A stretch of 42,760 bases of DNA from NCBI GenBank assembly GCA_022706785.1, contig JAKJBW010000017.1:1-42760 (forward strand). The letters run 5' to 3'. A program made the translations under genes and the position numbers. Positions within the stretch are counted from its first letter, which is position 1. Each line of letters starts with the position of its first letter. The notes under the pieces are model-generated. The model saw only the letters and a program-made list of their open reading frames with translations. It made no database searches and had not been told where the DNA came from. Shown in pieces: positions 16,601 to 26,026 of the stretch. The DNA comes from Bacillota bacterium (GTDB lineage Bacteria; Bacillota; Clostridia; UBA1381; UMGS1253).

Positions 16601-17105
16601 CCTCCACCATATCCTCCCGCGTATAGCCCATGGTAATCAGCTTTTCAGACAAGGCATCAAGGTCTGCCCTCTCCCCCACACGAAACTCCAGCGTACAGGC
16701 GGTATATCTAGCATAATCGGCAGTGTACTGCAAAAGCGCGTCAATACCCGCCACAACGATTTTATCGCCACTGCCGTCGGTCAGTGCGGATAAAACCTGC
16801 AGGCGTTTTTGTTCCATCTCCCTGCTGACCGTATCAACATCGTAGAACACATATTCTTTAGAAGGAAAATACAGCGCCCGCTCCGATGCAAAATAGCTAA
16901 GGTCCAGCCACAGCCTGCGCGCATCCATGTCCGATGCGGCAACAACAAGCCCGCCCGCGCCCAGCTGCTTGCATGTGCAGTAAATCAAATGCGCCTTTTG
17001 CGCCTCTGCGCCCGAAACCACATTGACGGGCGAGTTGCGCGCCTTCAGCGCCGATATCAGCGCCCTGAATTCTGCGTATTCACTTAATATCCCCGATAAA
17101 GGCAT
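13602..17105 (-). CDS. mfd: Transcription-repair coupling factor
   Basis: A 1167-residue SF2 translocase that pushes stalled RNA polymerase off DNA and recruits the UvrAB repair machinery. In order: UvrB-homology region (residues about 1-330, with SVRGGIVDIYPPD and VRLEFFDDE), the RNA-polymerase interaction domain around residue 508 (DYVVHQAHGIGRYDGL), and the helicase core with Walker A GDVGYGKTE near 648, DEEQRFG near 749 and TATPIPRTLHMA near 778. The TRCF C-terminal domain follows. GGGAGG stands 7 nt before the ATG. The length is normal for the family. It is between pth and the prsA-like gene, a usual clostridial order. Confidence 0.97.
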   Translation of the reverse strand: MPLSGILSEYAEFRALISALKARNSPVNVVSGAEAQKAHLIYCTCKQLGAGGLVVAASDMDARRLWLDLSYFASERALYFPSKEYVFYDVDTVSREMEQKRLQVLSALTDGSGDKIVVAGIDALLQYTADYARYTACTLEFRVGERADLDALSEKLITMGYTREDMVEGAGQFSVRGGIVDIYPPDLKEPVRLEFFDDETDSVRSFDASTQLSTGKLESVRITPCRELLFDAHKRDDVIDKLKSQTDRLKRSKKGDMSACLGHIASDIEKFSERHYFASADKYVSLIYTAIPTVCDFMPAESVVFFDEPKRICERAKTFRWDMDETVSSLMEKGILAPGNTVFTARYDDMVSRFSAGSLVGLSTLPSGCRDYKAKTNLSFTVKGLNSFHGKADFLYDDLRSWQSHHATVVILAGSRNRGESLSETLNNMDIESVYMPDITDVPKGKICVTKGSVSKGFEYPLLNFVLVSDREVFAEKKRKKREGQGVRANALTSFTDISPGDYVVHQAHGIGRYDGLHKLTVEGITKDYLKISYYGTDSLYVPVDQLDVLYKYIGNTDRQIKLSRLGGTDWSKAKARAKASTDELAKHLIALYAARQQEKGYAYPPDTPWQREFEDTFPYDETSDQLRSIEEVKHDMEQDRAMDRLLCGDVGYGKTEVALRAAFKAVSDSKQVAYLVPTTVLALQHYNTFAQRMYNFPVKVEMLSRFRTPTQQKQTLKRLKTGETDIIIGTHRLLQQDVEFSNLGLVIIDEEQRFGVAHKEKLKALRRDVDVLTLTATPIPRTLHMAMVNIRDMSVITEPPENRYPVQTYVMEHDDGVILDAIRRELGRGGQVYYLHNRVQGIYTVAQRLQAQIPEARIGVGHGKMREEELEDIMMDVMNGDVDILVCTTIIETGLDIPNVNTIIIDNADRLGLAQLYQLRGRVGRSGRLAYAYLTYRKDQVITDVAQKRLSAIREFTEFGSGFKVAMRDLEIRGAGNLLGAEQHGHMDAVGYDMYCQLLKESVNELRGMPQEEKINTTIDISVDAHIPESFIPNQDQRIDIYKKIAAISSLADSYDVAQEIEDRFGEPPEPVLNIMDIALLKADAAQLGVCEVAQKENGIMLRFEPGRLDMKAVTGIMNTKEYKGKMLLSAGERPYLMYRRNPGRGAEGLRNIKFLLQRMKELKYE

Positions 17106-17147
17106 GCAGCGCCTCCCGTTCTTAAAAATCGGTCAATACCAAATTTC

Positions 17148-17768
17148 TTATGCACGTTTTTGATTATACGCGCTTGCGGCCTTTTGCACGCCTTCCCGCA
17201 TCATACAGATAAGCGCCTGCGGTGCGGTTTTTACCGCATCTATGATATCCGGCGCCTCCGCCGCAGAAAACCGCCCAAGCACATAATCCACCAAACCGTC
17301 CGCCTGGCCGTCGGGCGCGCCCACGCCTATCCTGAGTCGTGCAAATTCTTCGGTATGCAGATGATAAATAATGGACTTCATACCGTTATGCCCTCCTGCG
17401 GAGCCCTTTTCGCGGATACGGACGGACCCTGTGGGCAGCGAAATATCGTCATAGACAACGATGAGCCGTTCGGGCGGGATTTTATAATACTGCGTCATCT
17501 CGCGTATGCTCTCCCCGCTGAGGTTCATGTATGTCTGCGGCTTTGCCAAAAGTACACGGATATCCTCCAGCATACCCTCACCCAAAAGCGCCTTGTGCTT
17601 TAGTTTATTAACCTTAATATTGTATTGCGCTGAAATATAATCAATGACTTCAAACCCTATATTATGGCGCGTTGACTCATACTGACGCCCGGGATTGCCA
17701 AGCCCCGCGATCAGATAAACGCCGCTCATGTCCTGTTTTGCCGCAAACCCGAAAGTTTTTCTCCACAT
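17148..17768 (-). CDS. pth: Peptidyl-tRNA hydrolase
   Basis: A 206-residue enzyme that releases peptides from stalled peptidyl-tRNA. Key features are LIAGLGNPGRQYESTRHNIG with the catalytic His, KPQTYMNLSGE, VVYDDISLPTGSVRIR with the catalytic Asp, and GSAGGHNGMKSII. I choose ATG 17768 because AAGGGA lies 8 nt before it. This leaves a 13-residue extension (MWRKTFGFAAKQD) before the family's usual MSGVYLIAGLGNPG start, whose own ATG has AGGA only 1 nt upstream. Order prs-pth-mfd is conserved in Bacillota. The 43-nt gap to mfd suggests one transcript. Confidence 0.94.
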   Translation of the reverse strand: MWRKTFGFAAKQDMSGVYLIAGLGNPGRQYESTRHNIGFEVIDYISAQYNIKVNKLKHKALLGEGMLEDIRVLLAKPQTYMNLSGESIREMTQYYKIPPERLIVVYDDISLPTGSVRIREKGSAGGHNGMKSIIYHLHTEEFARLRIGVGAPDGQADGLVDYVLGRFSAAEAPDIIDAVKTAPQALICMMREGVQKAASAYNQKRA

Positions 17769-17887
17769 AATGTCATCCCTTACGCTTTCCAATTAGATTT
17801 TGCCGCTTTGTTCGATATCAAATACACCAAAAAGGCCGGGCAAACGATACCTGACCTTTAAGCTATGTAAAGTATTGATTTAACGGC

Positions 17888-18844
17888 CTACACAAACAGC
17901 GTGCTGACGGACAGATCCCCGTAAATCCTCTCGATTGCCTCCGCAAACACAGGCGCCACCGACTTGATGAGGATCTTGTCTATCCGCTTTTCAGGCGGCA
18001 GCGCAATGGTGTCAAGCACAAGCAGCTCGCTTATGGGCGAAGCTGCTATCCGCTCGATCGCCGGCCCGGACAGCACCGGATGGGTGCAGCAGGCATATAT
18101 CGCCTTGGCGCCGCGCTCCATCAGCGCATGTGCGCCCTGGGTGATAGTGCCTGCGGTGTCTATCATATCGTCAACCAATATGACATTTTTATCCTTTACA
18201 TCGCCAATAACGTTCATAACCTCCGACACGTTGGCCTTTGGCCTTCTCTTGTCCACAATGGCAAGCGGGATATTGAGCCGCTGCGCAAAGGTACGCGCCC
18301 GCGTCACGCTTCCCAGATCAGGCGACACCACAATCACATCGTCGCGCTCGCGTCCGAATTTTTTTGCGTAGTAGGGCGCCAGAATCGGCACGCCCAGCAA
18401 GTGATCCACAGGGATATTGAAGAAGCCCTGAATCTGCGGCGCATGCAGGTCCATAGTGAGCACCCTGTCGGCGCCGGCGGTCGCGATCAAATCGGCCACC
18501 AGCTTGGCCGAAATCGGGTCCCTGGCCTTGGCCTTTCTGTCCTGACGGGCGTATCCCATATAGGGTATCACTGCGGTGATACGGCCCGCTGATGCGCGAC
18601 GGAACGCGTCTATCATGAGCAAAAGCTCCATCAGGTGGTCGTTGACAGGGTCGCACGTGGACTGCACCACAAATACGTCCGAGCCTCTTACGGTTTCGTA
18701 TATATTAACCGAAATCTCCCCGTCGGAAAACATGCCCACACTGGACTTGCCCACAGGCAGCTCCAGCTTTTCCGCAATTTTCGCGGTCAAATCGGGATTT
18801 GAATTGGCACTGAATATCTTAATGTTTTTGCCGTGTGTTATCAC
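17888..18844 (-). CDS. prs: Ribose-phosphate pyrophosphokinase (PRPP synthetase)
   Basis: A 318-residue class I enzyme that makes PRPP from ribose 5-phosphate and ATP for purine, pyrimidine, NAD, His and Trp synthesis. Motifs in order: [33 protein letters not shown] (ATP loop), [25 protein letters not shown], and the PRPP-binding loop [14 protein letters not shown]. It starts at GTG 18844, whose GTGA overlaps the glmU stop, so translation is coupled. The length is standard. glmU-prs pairing is the classical Bacillus arrangement. Confidence 0.96.
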   Translation of the reverse strand: MITHGKNIKIFSANSNPDLTAKIAEKLELPVGKSSVGMFSDGEISVNIYETVRGSDVFVVQSTCDPVNDHLMELLLMIDAFRRASAGRITAVIPYMGYARQDRKAKARDPISAKLVADLIATAGADRVLTMDLHAPQIQGFFNIPVDHLLGVPILAPYYAKKFGRERDDVIVVSPDLGSVTRARTFAQRLNIPLAIVDKRRPKANVSEVMNVIGDVKDKNVILVDDMIDTAGTITQGAHALMERGAKAIYACCTHPVLSGPAIERIAASPISELLVLDTIALPPEKRIDKILIKSVAPVFAEAIERIYGDLSVSTLFV

Positions 18845-20220
18845 TTCTTCTGCTCCCTTCTATCCTGCCAATTGATTTTGTTGACCTGCCTGCTTCTCGC
18901 GATCGCAAGGCTGTTGTCCGGCACTTCATCGGTAATGGTTGAGCCGGCGGCTATATAGGCATTTTTGCCCACACGCACAGGCGAGATGAGATTGGTGTTG
19001 CAGCCGATAAATGCATTATCCTCTACAACGGTGCGGTATTTTTTGGCGCCGTCATAATTAACGGCGATGCAGCCGCAGCCAAAGTTAACGCCCTGGCCGA
19101 CGTCACAGTCGCCAAGGTAGGTAAGATGCGAAATCTTTGTGCCGTCCTCCACAACCACATTTTTAAGCTCCACAAAGTCGCCGACCTTGACGTTTTTACC
19201 GACCTTGCTGTCCGGCCGCATATAGGCAAACGGGCCGACATGCGTACCGCCGCCTACCTGGCTGCTTAAAATCACAGAACAAAGCACGTCCGCTCCGTCA
19301 TCTATTTTAGAGTTCGAAATAACCGAATTTGTCCCGATCAGCACGTTTTTGCCAATAACCGTGCTGCCCTTGAGCATAACATTTGGCTGTATAACAGTAT
19401 CTTCGCCGATAACCACGTCAGCTTCTATATATACCGATACCGGATCCATAATGGTAACGCCGTTTTTCATATGGCCGTAATTGATCATCTGGCGCATCAT
19501 GCTCTCGGCCTCATGCAGCTGAACGCGGTCATTCACGCCAAAAATACGGCAAGGGTTATCCGCATCAAATGCGCCAACCCTTCGTCCCGATTTAATTAAA
19601 ACGTCAAGTACCCGGATAAGGTTATGCGGATCGACTCCGTCCCGGATAGAATCAAGATTATCCAAAGCATAGCAAAGCGCTTCGGTATTGAAAATGTATA
19701 TACTGGAATTGATCTCCTTTATTTCAAGCTCATTTTGATCAGCGTCAGTGTGCTCCACAATCCCCGCCACATCGCCCGCGCCGTTGCGTATGATCCTGCC
19801 GTAGCCGCTGGGGTTGTCCGTCACCGCTGTTATGATGGTGGCTTCGTTGCCAAACGCCTTGTGATAGTCAAGCGCACTTTCGATGGTATCGGCATCCAGC
19901 AGCGGTGTATCGCAGGGAAGCACCAGCGTGCAGCCGCCAAAACCCTCAAACGCCTCCCTGGCGCACATAACGGCATGTCCCGTGCCCTTCGGCTGCTCCT
20001 GATACGCGTATGAAACCGAATCGCCAAACACTGCCTTCACTTTTTCCGCTTCAAATCCGACAACCATTACATTACGCTCCACCCCTGCACTGCAGGCAGC
20101 TTCAAGCACCCATTTTGCCATGGGCTTACCGCATACCGTATGAAGCGCTTTGGGAATGGACGTGCACATAGGTTCCGCCAGGCCCGCTGCCAGAATTACC
20201 GACATCATTTCGTTTGACAT
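18841..20220 (-). CDS. glmU: Bifunctional UDP-GlcNAc pyrophosphorylase / GlcN-1-P acetyltransferase, with atypical nucleotidyltransferase signature
   Basis: Makes UDP-GlcNAc for the cell wall. I use ATG 20220 (459 residues) because AAAGG is 8 nt upstream; ATG 20229 directly abuts that site. Residues 1-230 are the uridyltransferase fold, and residues 250-440 the left-handed beta-helix acetyltransferase with SHLTYLGD (catalytic His) and AVNYDGAKK. The uridyltransferase signature is odd: the family's LAAGxGTRMxSxxPK reads [15 protein letters not shown], so the G-T-R with the catalytic Arg (R18 in E. coli) is replaced by A-E-P. The Lys of PK and the Asp of PCDTPLL remain. The usual QGEYYLTD segment reads [11 protein letters not shown]. 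The DNA shows no frameshift. Acetyltransferase activity is likely; uridyltransferase activity is uncertain. Confidence 0.9.
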   Translation of the reverse strand: MSNEMMSVILAAGLAEPMCTSIPKALHTVCGKPMAKWVLEAACSAGVERNVMVVGFEAEKVKAVFGDSVSYAYQEQPKGTGHAVMCAREAFEGFGGCTLVLPCDTPLLDADTIESALDYHKAFGNEATIITAVTDNPSGYGRIIRNGAGDVAGIVEHTDADQNELEIKEINSSIYIFNTEALCYALDNLDSIRDGVDPHNLIRVLDVLIKSGRRVGAFDADNPCRIFGVNDRVQLHEAESMMRQMINYGHMKNGVTIMDPVSVYIEADVVIGEDTVIQPNVMLKGSTVIGKNVLIGTNSVISNSKIDDGADVLCSVILSSQVGGGTHVGPFAYMRPDSKVGKNVKVGDFVELKNVVVEDGTKISHLTYLGDCDVGQGVNFGCGCIAVNYDGAKKYRTVVEDNAFIGCNTNLISPVRVGKNAYIAAGSTITDEVPDNSLAIARSRQVNKINWQDRREQKK

Positions 20221-20351
20221 CTGTTCCATCCTTTCGTCTTGCGATTTAACAAGATCTTAACAAAATAATTTTCTCACGTTTGCGACATAATTTCAAGGCT
20301 TATTTGCATTTTTCCGAAAAATTTTGAGCCGCAGCGGGTTATTTAAAGCGT

Positions 20352-21272
20352 TTACAGGATATCTTTGGCAGCCCTGATATCCTTTGCGATCTGCGCCGCC
20401 AATTCCTCCTGTGATTCAAACCTGATCTCATCGCGGAGCCGCCGCACAAATTCCAGCGTTATTTCCTGCCCGTAGATGTCGCCGTCAAAATCCAGTATGT
20501 GTGTTTCAATGCCGTATTGCCCCAACGAAAACGTGGGGCGTATGCCGACATTGGTCACACCGCGGTACCGTCTGCCGCCTAAAGACACGAAGGTGGCATA
20601 TACGCCGAACCTGAGCCTGACAAGCGACGGGTCGGGTATCAGGTTTGCCGTGGGTGCGTTTAGCTGTCTGCCCACGCCTCTGTCTGCCTGCACCCGGCCT
20701 GTTATGGCATAATACCTTCCTAAAAAACGGGCCGCGCTCCCCACATCACCCTGCCCAAGGAGCATACGGATATGTGTGGAACTGACCAGCGTCTGATCTA
20801 CTTTCATAAGCCGGGATACTGCCACATCGAATCCGAGGCGGCCTCCGAGCATTTTTAAGGTCTGCGCATCCCCTTCGGCGTTGCGGCCGAAATGATAATG
20901 CTCCCCTACCACCAGACGCACTGCATGAAACTTTTCTTTAAGCATTTCGGCAAATTCGCCGGCGCGCATGTTGCGAAACGCTTCATCGAATTTAATAAAA
21001 TACACAAACCCGACGCCCATCTCCGCTATGATTTTGCATTTATCCGCATTGGTATAAAGACTGGCGCAGAGCTCCTCCGGCCTGATCACGCATTCGGGAC
21101 GCCTGTCGAAAAGCAGTACGCCGGAGAGCAGGTTGTTTTGTTTGGCATACTGCACAGCATCGCATATGAGCTGCCTGTGGGCGATGTGAAGCGCATCAAA
21201 GCTGCCCAGCGCCAGTACCGTGCCCATGCCGGGGCACGCTGCAAACGCCTCCCCGTCGTTATAAACCCGCAA
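20352..21272 (-). CDS. ribF: Bifunctional riboflavin kinase / FAD synthetase
   Basis: A 306-residue protein that makes FMN and then FAD. It starts at TTG with GGAGG 8 nt upstream. The N-terminal half is the FAD synthetase nucleotidyltransferase. Its usual GNFDGxHxGHQ reads GSFDALHIAHRQ, so the HxGH signature is HxAH, and the ISSTxIR motif reads VSSTHIR. The C-terminal half is the riboflavin kinase: GRQLNAPTANLIP, FGVYATF, NVGIRPTF, and ETHILDFDGDIYGQEITLEF. It sits 30 nt downstream of truB, the conserved truB-ribF order. The family is certain; the FAD synthetase half carries unusual substitutions. Confidence 0.93.
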   Translation of the reverse strand: MRVYNDGEAFAACPGMGTVLALGSFDALHIAHRQLICDAVQYAKQNNLLSGVLLFDRRPECVIRPEELCASLYTNADKCKIIAEMGVGFVYFIKFDEAFRNMRAGEFAEMLKEKFHAVRLVVGEHYHFGRNAEGDAQTLKMLGGRLGFDVAVSRLMKVDQTLVSSTHIRMLLGQGDVGSAARFLGRYYAITGRVQADRGVGRQLNAPTANLIPDPSLVRLRFGVYATFVSLGGRRYRGVTNVGIRPTFSLGQYGIETHILDFDGDIYGQEITLEFVRRLRDEIRFESQEELAAQIAKDIRAAKDIL

Positions 21273-21302
21273 GCCTGTCCCCTCCTTTAAACGCCAAGCC
21301 TT

Positions 21303-22184
21303 TCACCGCTGCCAAAATGACGTCCGCATCACAAGCCTGCCCTCTTTTCCTTCCGACAAGCATAAAAAGTCTTTGTTTTGCCCATAAACACGGTAGCGCA
21401 TGCCTTCCTTTACGCCGTCAAGGCTGATGGGCACACCGTTGCGGATTTTGGCCTCGTCTTGGGGTGAAACACACACCGCCCCGTAATCGCCAAAAACAGT
21501 GTCCACCGCAATGAGCGCGTCTTTCAGCCTGCTATCCTGCGCCATAGCGGCCAGCGCCTCGGGCGTATGGCTTTGCTCCAGTGTGAAGCCGCCGCTTTTT
21601 GTGCGCAGCAGCTCACCCATGTGCGCAAAGCACCCCAAAGTCTTACCCATATCGTTTATCAGCGTCCGGATATAGGTGCCTTTGGTGCAATCAATGTCTA
21701 AGACGGCGACGCCCGCCGCAAGGTCTATATCAATGATTTCTATTTTGTAAATCTCTATTTCCCGGCTTTTCCGCTCGACCTGTTTGCCTTCACGGGCAAG
21801 CTGGTAGAGCTTTTTTCCCTCAATTTTCACCGCCGAATACATGGGCGGGATTTGCTCAAGCGGCCCTGTGAAGCGTTTTGTCACATCTATGATTTGTTTT
21901 TCCGTCACGTCTATTCTATGTTTTTGTAGCACAGTGCCATAGCCGTCCTGCGTATCTGTACTGCTGCCCAGGACCATTTGTGCCCTGTAGCTTTTGTCGC
22001 CCGCCGTAATATAACCCGCCGCTTTGGTGGCAATCCCGATGCACACAGGCAGCACGCCTGTGGCGCCCGGGTCCAGGGTGCCGGTGTGCCCCACCCTTCT
22101 GATGCCTGTCAGTCGCCTGACAAAGGACACCATGTCGTGAGAGGTTTTGCCCTGCGGCTTGTTTAAAATGATGATCCCATCCAT
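21303..22184 (-). CDS. truB: tRNA pseudouridine-55 synthase
   Basis: A 293-residue enzyme that makes pseudouridine 55 in the T-loop of tRNAs. It begins MDGIIILNKPQGKTSHDMV and carries RRVGHTGTLDPGATGVLPV with the catalytic Asp. Further motifs are KSYRAQMVLGSSTDTQDGYG, QIPPMYSAVKIEGKKLYQLA and GTYIRTLINDMG. The C-terminal 60 residues are a PUA-like RNA-binding tail. AAGGAA stands 11 nt before the ATG. The 5-nt spacing from nrnA shows one operon. Confidence 0.96.
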   Translation of the reverse strand: MDGIIILNKPQGKTSHDMVSFVRRLTGIRRVGHTGTLDPGATGVLPVCIGIATKAAGYITAGDKSYRAQMVLGSSTDTQDGYGTVLQKHRIDVTEKQIIDVTKRFTGPLEQIPPMYSAVKIEGKKLYQLAREGKQVERKSREIEIYKIEIIDIDLAAGVAVLDIDCTKGTYIRTLINDMGKTLGCFAHMGELLRTKSGGFTLEQSHTPEALAAMAQDSRLKDALIAVDTVFGDYGAVCVSPQDEAKIRNGVPISLDGVKEGMRYRVYGQNKDFLCLSEGKEGRLVMRTSFWQR

Positions 22185-22189
22185 ACTTT

Positions 22190-23158
22190 CTATTCCTTCT
22201 GCGTATTTCTGTGGGTACTAAACGCCTCGGACAGCGCACCCAGAACCAATTCCTGCGCCAGCTCCAGGCCAGCCTTCACGGTAAGTCCCGCCGCCCGCTT
22301 GTGACCGCCGCCGCCCAGCCTGACAGCTATATCCCCCACATCAATATACGCGTTTGAGCGCAGACTCACCTTCACTTCGCCATCCGACTCCTTAAACGAC
22401 ACCGCTACTTCCGCGCCCCGCACCTGTCTGGGGATATCCACAATGTTTTCAAGCTGATCACTTGCAAGGCCGCTTTCTGCTAAGCTTGCTGCGTCCACAG
22501 TCACGACCGCTACAAGGCCGCCCTCCAACACCTGTATGCGCTGCGAAAGGCTTCCCTTAAAGCGCAAAGCCGCAATATCCTCAGTGCCGAACAGCAGCCT
22601 GTTGATCTCCCATGCGTCTATACCATGCTCCATCAAGTCCGCCGCCGTCCGAAGGCTCGACGCGCTTGTGTTGGAATAACGAAAGCCTCCCGTATCGCCC
22701 GACAGCGCCGCATACAGGCAGGAGGCAATGTATGTATCAATCTCGGCGCCTATGTATTGCAGCAAACGGTAGCATATCTCACCTGTGGAGGAGGCGAGCG
22801 GCTCTACCAGGTTATAATCGGCAAAATTGGTGTTGGTGTAGTGGTGGTCAATATTTATGGTATACGCTGCGGCCGCAAAAACCGCCGCCCGGCCGCCCAG
22901 CCGCTCCATATCACCGCAGTCAAGGCACAGGCACACATCGTATACGGGCGCTTCCCCCGCAAAAATTTCGTACTTTCCGTCCAAAAACGAAAGGTATTCC
23001 GGGATGGCCTCATCGGTGTAAACCATAGTCGACTTGCCTTGCTTGCCAAGCGCATAGGCAAGCGCAAAACAAGACCCCAATGTGTCTGCATCAGGGCTTG
23101 TGTGCGGAAGGACCGCTATGGTTTGCGCTGTTTTCAGTAACGCCGCTATTTCGTTCAT
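22190..23158 (-). CDS. nrnA: DHH-family phosphoesterase (nanoRNase / pAp phosphatase)
   Basis: A 322-residue protein that degrades very short RNAs and may dephosphorylate 3'-phosphoadenosine 5'-phosphate. I start it at ATG 23158 (MNEIAALLKTAQ) because GAGGAA lies 9 nt upstream and this leaves a 4-nt gap to rbfA. The longer frame would overlap rbfA. The DHH part shows LPHTSPDADTLGSC, LDCGDM and NIDHHYTN, which bind the two metals. The DHHA1 part ends in VRLGGGGHKRAAG. The rbfA-nrnA-truB order is conserved in Bacillota. Confidence 0.92.
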   Translation of the reverse strand: MNEIAALLKTAQTIAVLPHTSPDADTLGSCFALAYALGKQGKSTMVYTDEAIPEYLSFLDGKYEIFAGEAPVYDVCLCLDCGDMERLGGRAAVFAAAAYTINIDHHYTNTNFADYNLVEPLASSTGEICYRLLQYIGAEIDTYIASCLYAALSGDTGGFRYSNTSASSLRTAADLMEHGIDAWEINRLLFGTEDIAALRFKGSLSQRIQVLEGGLVAVVTVDAASLAESGLASDQLENIVDIPRQVRGAEVAVSFKESDGEVKVSLRSNAYIDVGDIAVRLGGGGHKRAAGLTVKAGLELAQELVLGALSEAFSTHRNTQKE

Positions 23159-23162
23159 ATGC

Positions 23163-23513
23163 CTATTCCTCTTTTTTGGATATGTCATGAAGGATACTGT
23201 TGATATGCGCACCGTGCGCAATGGAATTGTCAAGCGCAAATATCAGCTCGGGCGTATAGCGAAGCTCCATACGCTTGCCAAGCTCACGCCGCATAAAACC
23301 CGCCGCGCTGTTTAAGCCGGCAAGCGCGCCTTTTTGCGCATCCGCCTCCCCCATCACGCTCACATAGACCTTGGCATAGCGCAGATCATTTGTAGCCTCT
23401 ACGGCCACAACGCTTGTCATCATAGGTATACGCGAATCCTTGAGCGAATGAATCACACTGCTTATCTCACGCATGAGCTGGTCGTTTATCTTCTGAGTTC
23501 TTTTTACCGACAT
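23163..23513 (-). CDS. rbfA: 30S ribosome-binding factor A
   Basis: A 116-residue KH-like 16S rRNA-binding factor that acts late in 30S assembly. It starts MSVKRTQKINDQLMREISSV and shows DLRYAKVYVSVMG and RRELGKRMELRYTPELIFAL, the family's central strand and helix. GGAGG is 9 nt upstream. An 83-nt gap separates it from infB, with nothing notable but the ribosome-binding site. Confidence 0.95.
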   Translation of the reverse strand: MSVKRTQKINDQLMREISSVIHSLKDSRIPMMTSVVAVEATNDLRYAKVYVSVMGEADAQKGALAGLNSAAGFMRRELGKRMELRYTPELIFALDNSIAHGAHINSILHDISKKEE

Positions 23514-23596
23514 GATTGTTATCCTCCGCAGTCAGGGCTTGCTTAATCAATCGCGTTGCGATGAATAAATGGATTTTTAAACAATCCCTAAAAAGC

Positions 23597-25870
23597 CTAC
23601 TGTTTTATTTCCTCCATATTAAAGCACTCAATGACGTCGCCTTCCTTGATGTCGTTGTATTTATCAATGCCTATGCCGCATTCGTAGCCTGTGGCGACCT
23701 CTTTGGCATCATCCTTGAACCGCTTCAAGCTGTTGAGCACACCTTCGTGGAACACCACGCCGTCGCGTACAACGCGCACCTGCGCGTTACGCTCGATTTT
23801 GCCGTCGGTGACATAACAGCCCGCAATCGTGCCGACACCTGTCACCTTAAACACCTGACGCACCTGCGCATGTCCTAAGATTACTTCCTTAAACTTAGGC
23901 TCCAGCATGCCCTTCATGGCCGCTTCAATTTCCTCGATCGCGTTGTAAATCACGCGGTAGAGCCTGATATCCACATCACCGCGCTCCTGCGCCCCGCGCG
24001 CCACGGTATCGGGTCTTACGTTAAAGCCTACGATAATGGCGTTTGACGCCGAAGCCAGCATGACGTCGGATTCATTCACCGCGCCTACGCCGCCATGGAT
24101 CACACGCACGCGCACCTCTTCATTGGACAGCTTCTCCAATGACTGCATAACAGCCTCCACAGAGCCCTGCACGTCTGCCTTGACAATAATATTCAAATCC
24201 TTTACCTGTCCCTGATTGATCTGGTCGAACAGGTTATCCAAAGAAACCACCTGACGTGACTTAAACTGCTCTTCCTTTGCCTTGAACTTACGGTTTTCCA
24301 CCACAGCCTTTGCCCGGCGCTCATCGCCGACCACATAGAACAGATCGCCGCCGTCCGGCGCTTCGGAAAGGCCGAGAATCTCCACCGGAACCGACGGCCC
24401 CGCCTCTGTGACGGTATGAGCGCGGTCATCCGTCATAGCGCGGACCTTGCCCACGCTTGTGCCGGCAACGATAATATCGCCGGTTTTTAATGTGCCGTTT
24501 TGCACCAGTACGGTAGCAATAGGCCCTCTTGCCCGGTCCAGACGCGCTTCAATGATAGTTCCCTTGGCGCTGCGGTTGGGATTGGCCTTGAGCTCCTTCA
24601 TATCGGCGGTTAAAAGCACCATCTCCAAAAGCTCGTCAATATTCAATCTCTTTTTGGCTGAAACCTCAACAAATATGGTGTCGCCGCCCCATTCCTCGGG
24701 GACAAGGTGATATTCGGTCAGATCCTGCTTGATCCGGTCGGGATTTGCCCCGTCTTTGTCTATTTTATTGACAGCAACAATAATGCTGACCCCTGCCGCT
24801 TTAGCATGGTTTATAGCCTCAACCGTCTGCGGCATAACGCCGTCGTCGGCCGCCACAACCAATATCGCAATATCCGTACATTGCGCGCCCCTTGCGCGCA
24901 TAGCGGTAAACGCTTCGTGGCCCGGCGTATCCAGAAATGTGATTTTTCTTCCGTTAATGTCTACGCGCGACGCACCGATATGCTGTGTGATACCGCCCGC
25001 TTCGCCCTCCACCACATTGGTTTCCCGGATTGCATCCAGAAGCGAAGTCTTGCCGTGGTCGACGTGGCCCATAACCACCACCACAGGCGAACGCGGCACA
25101 AGCTCTTGCGTGCTGTCCTCCTGTTCAAATTCCTTGAGCAGGATATCTTCATCCGACAAAATGATTTCACGCTCTACCTTTGCGCCAAGCTCCTCTGCGA
25201 CCATGGAGGCGGTGTCAAAATCAATCAGCTGGCTTACCGAGGCCATGATTCCCAGAAGCATCAGCTTTTTAATGATCTCTGTCGCCGATTTTTTCATTCT
25301 TGATGCCAGCTCGCCTACGGAAATCTCATCGGGTATGCTGACCTTTATCTGCTCCGGCTTGGGACGCTGCTGCTGGCTTGCTTTGGCATTTGCCGTACCT
25401 GCGCGGTTGTCATAGCGCCGCGGAATGGATTTTTTGATCTTCTGCTTTTTCACGGCTGTCTCTACTTTAATATTTTCAGGAACGAGCTTTTCAATACGCT
25501 CATTGTCGAGCTTTCCTAAATCAACCACCGTTTGGCGCGTATCAATATGGCGCATCTTACGCTCAATTTTTTTGGCTTGGTCGGATTCGCTTTGCTTGGC
25601 CTGTTCCTGCTGCGCTTGCTGGGGCGTTTCTTTAGACTCCTGCACGGCGGGCGTCCTGATAAGATCACCGAAAACAGACATATCTATCTCACCCTCAGGC
25701 AGGGCATGCTTTTGAGAATACACCTCAAAAATCAAGCTGAGCTGCTGCTCATCGAGTGTCGCCATATGGTTTTTAAGCGTAACCCCGTAATCCGTAAACA
25801 GATCTAAAAGGTCTGTGCTTTTGAGCTTTAAGTCCTTTGCAACCTCATGTACCCGTATTTTTTGTAACAT
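23597..25870 (-). CDS. infB: Translation initiation factor IF-2
   Basis: A 757-residue GTPase that brings fMet-tRNA to the 30S subunit. It opens with an IF2N domain ([20 protein letters not shown]), has a Gln/Lys-rich linker (residues about 85-190), and a second IF2N-like domain ([20 protein letters not shown]). The G domain shows G1 GHVDHGKTS near residue 271, G3 DTPGHEAF, and G4 NKID near 368. Two EF-Tu-like barrels and the fMet-binding C-terminus ([15 protein letters not shown]) follow. GGAGG is 6 nt upstream of the ATG. The linker is short compared with enterobacterial IF-2 but normal for clostridia. Confidence 0.97.
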   Translation of the reverse strand: MLQKIRVHEVAKDLKLKSTDLLDLFTDYGVTLKNHMATLDEQQLSLIFEVYSQKHALPEGEIDMSVFGDLIRTPAVQESKETPQQAQQEQAKQSESDQAKKIERKMRHIDTRQTVVDLGKLDNERIEKLVPENIKVETAVKKQKIKKSIPRRYDNRAGTANAKASQQQRPKPEQIKVSIPDEISVGELASRMKKSATEIIKKLMLLGIMASVSQLIDFDTASMVAEELGAKVEREIILSDEDILLKEFEQEDSTQELVPRSPVVVVMGHVDHGKTSLLDAIRETNVVEGEAGGITQHIGASRVDINGRKITFLDTPGHEAFTAMRARGAQCTDIAILVVAADDGVMPQTVEAINHAKAAGVSIIVAVNKIDKDGANPDRIKQDLTEYHLVPEEWGGDTIFVEVSAKKRLNIDELLEMVLLTADMKELKANPNRSAKGTIIEARLDRARGPIATVLVQNGTLKTGDIIVAGTSVGKVRAMTDDRAHTVTEAGPSVPVEILGLSEAPDGGDLFYVVGDERRAKAVVENRKFKAKEEQFKSRQVVSLDNLFDQINQGQVKDLNIIVKADVQGSVEAVMQSLEKLSNEEVRVRVIHGGVGAVNESDVMLASASNAIIVGFNVRPDTVARGAQERGDVDIRLYRVIYNAIEEIEAAMKGMLEPKFKEVILGHAQVRQVFKVTGVGTIAGCYVTDGKIERNAQVRVVRDGVVFHEGVLNSLKRFKDDAKEVATGYECGIGIDKYNDIKEGDVIECFNMEEIKQ

Positions 25871-26026
25871 ATATGACCTCCATTCCGCCAGTGGTGGCTT
25901 TGCGCCTTTGTCCAGAAGCCGCTTTTAAATACTTGGATTCCTACCCTGCTATATTGTAAACGGAAAAGCCCGGACGAAGCCCATTGCCGTTATTTTAACA
26001 TAAACTATAATATTCTTGCGCCGCTT

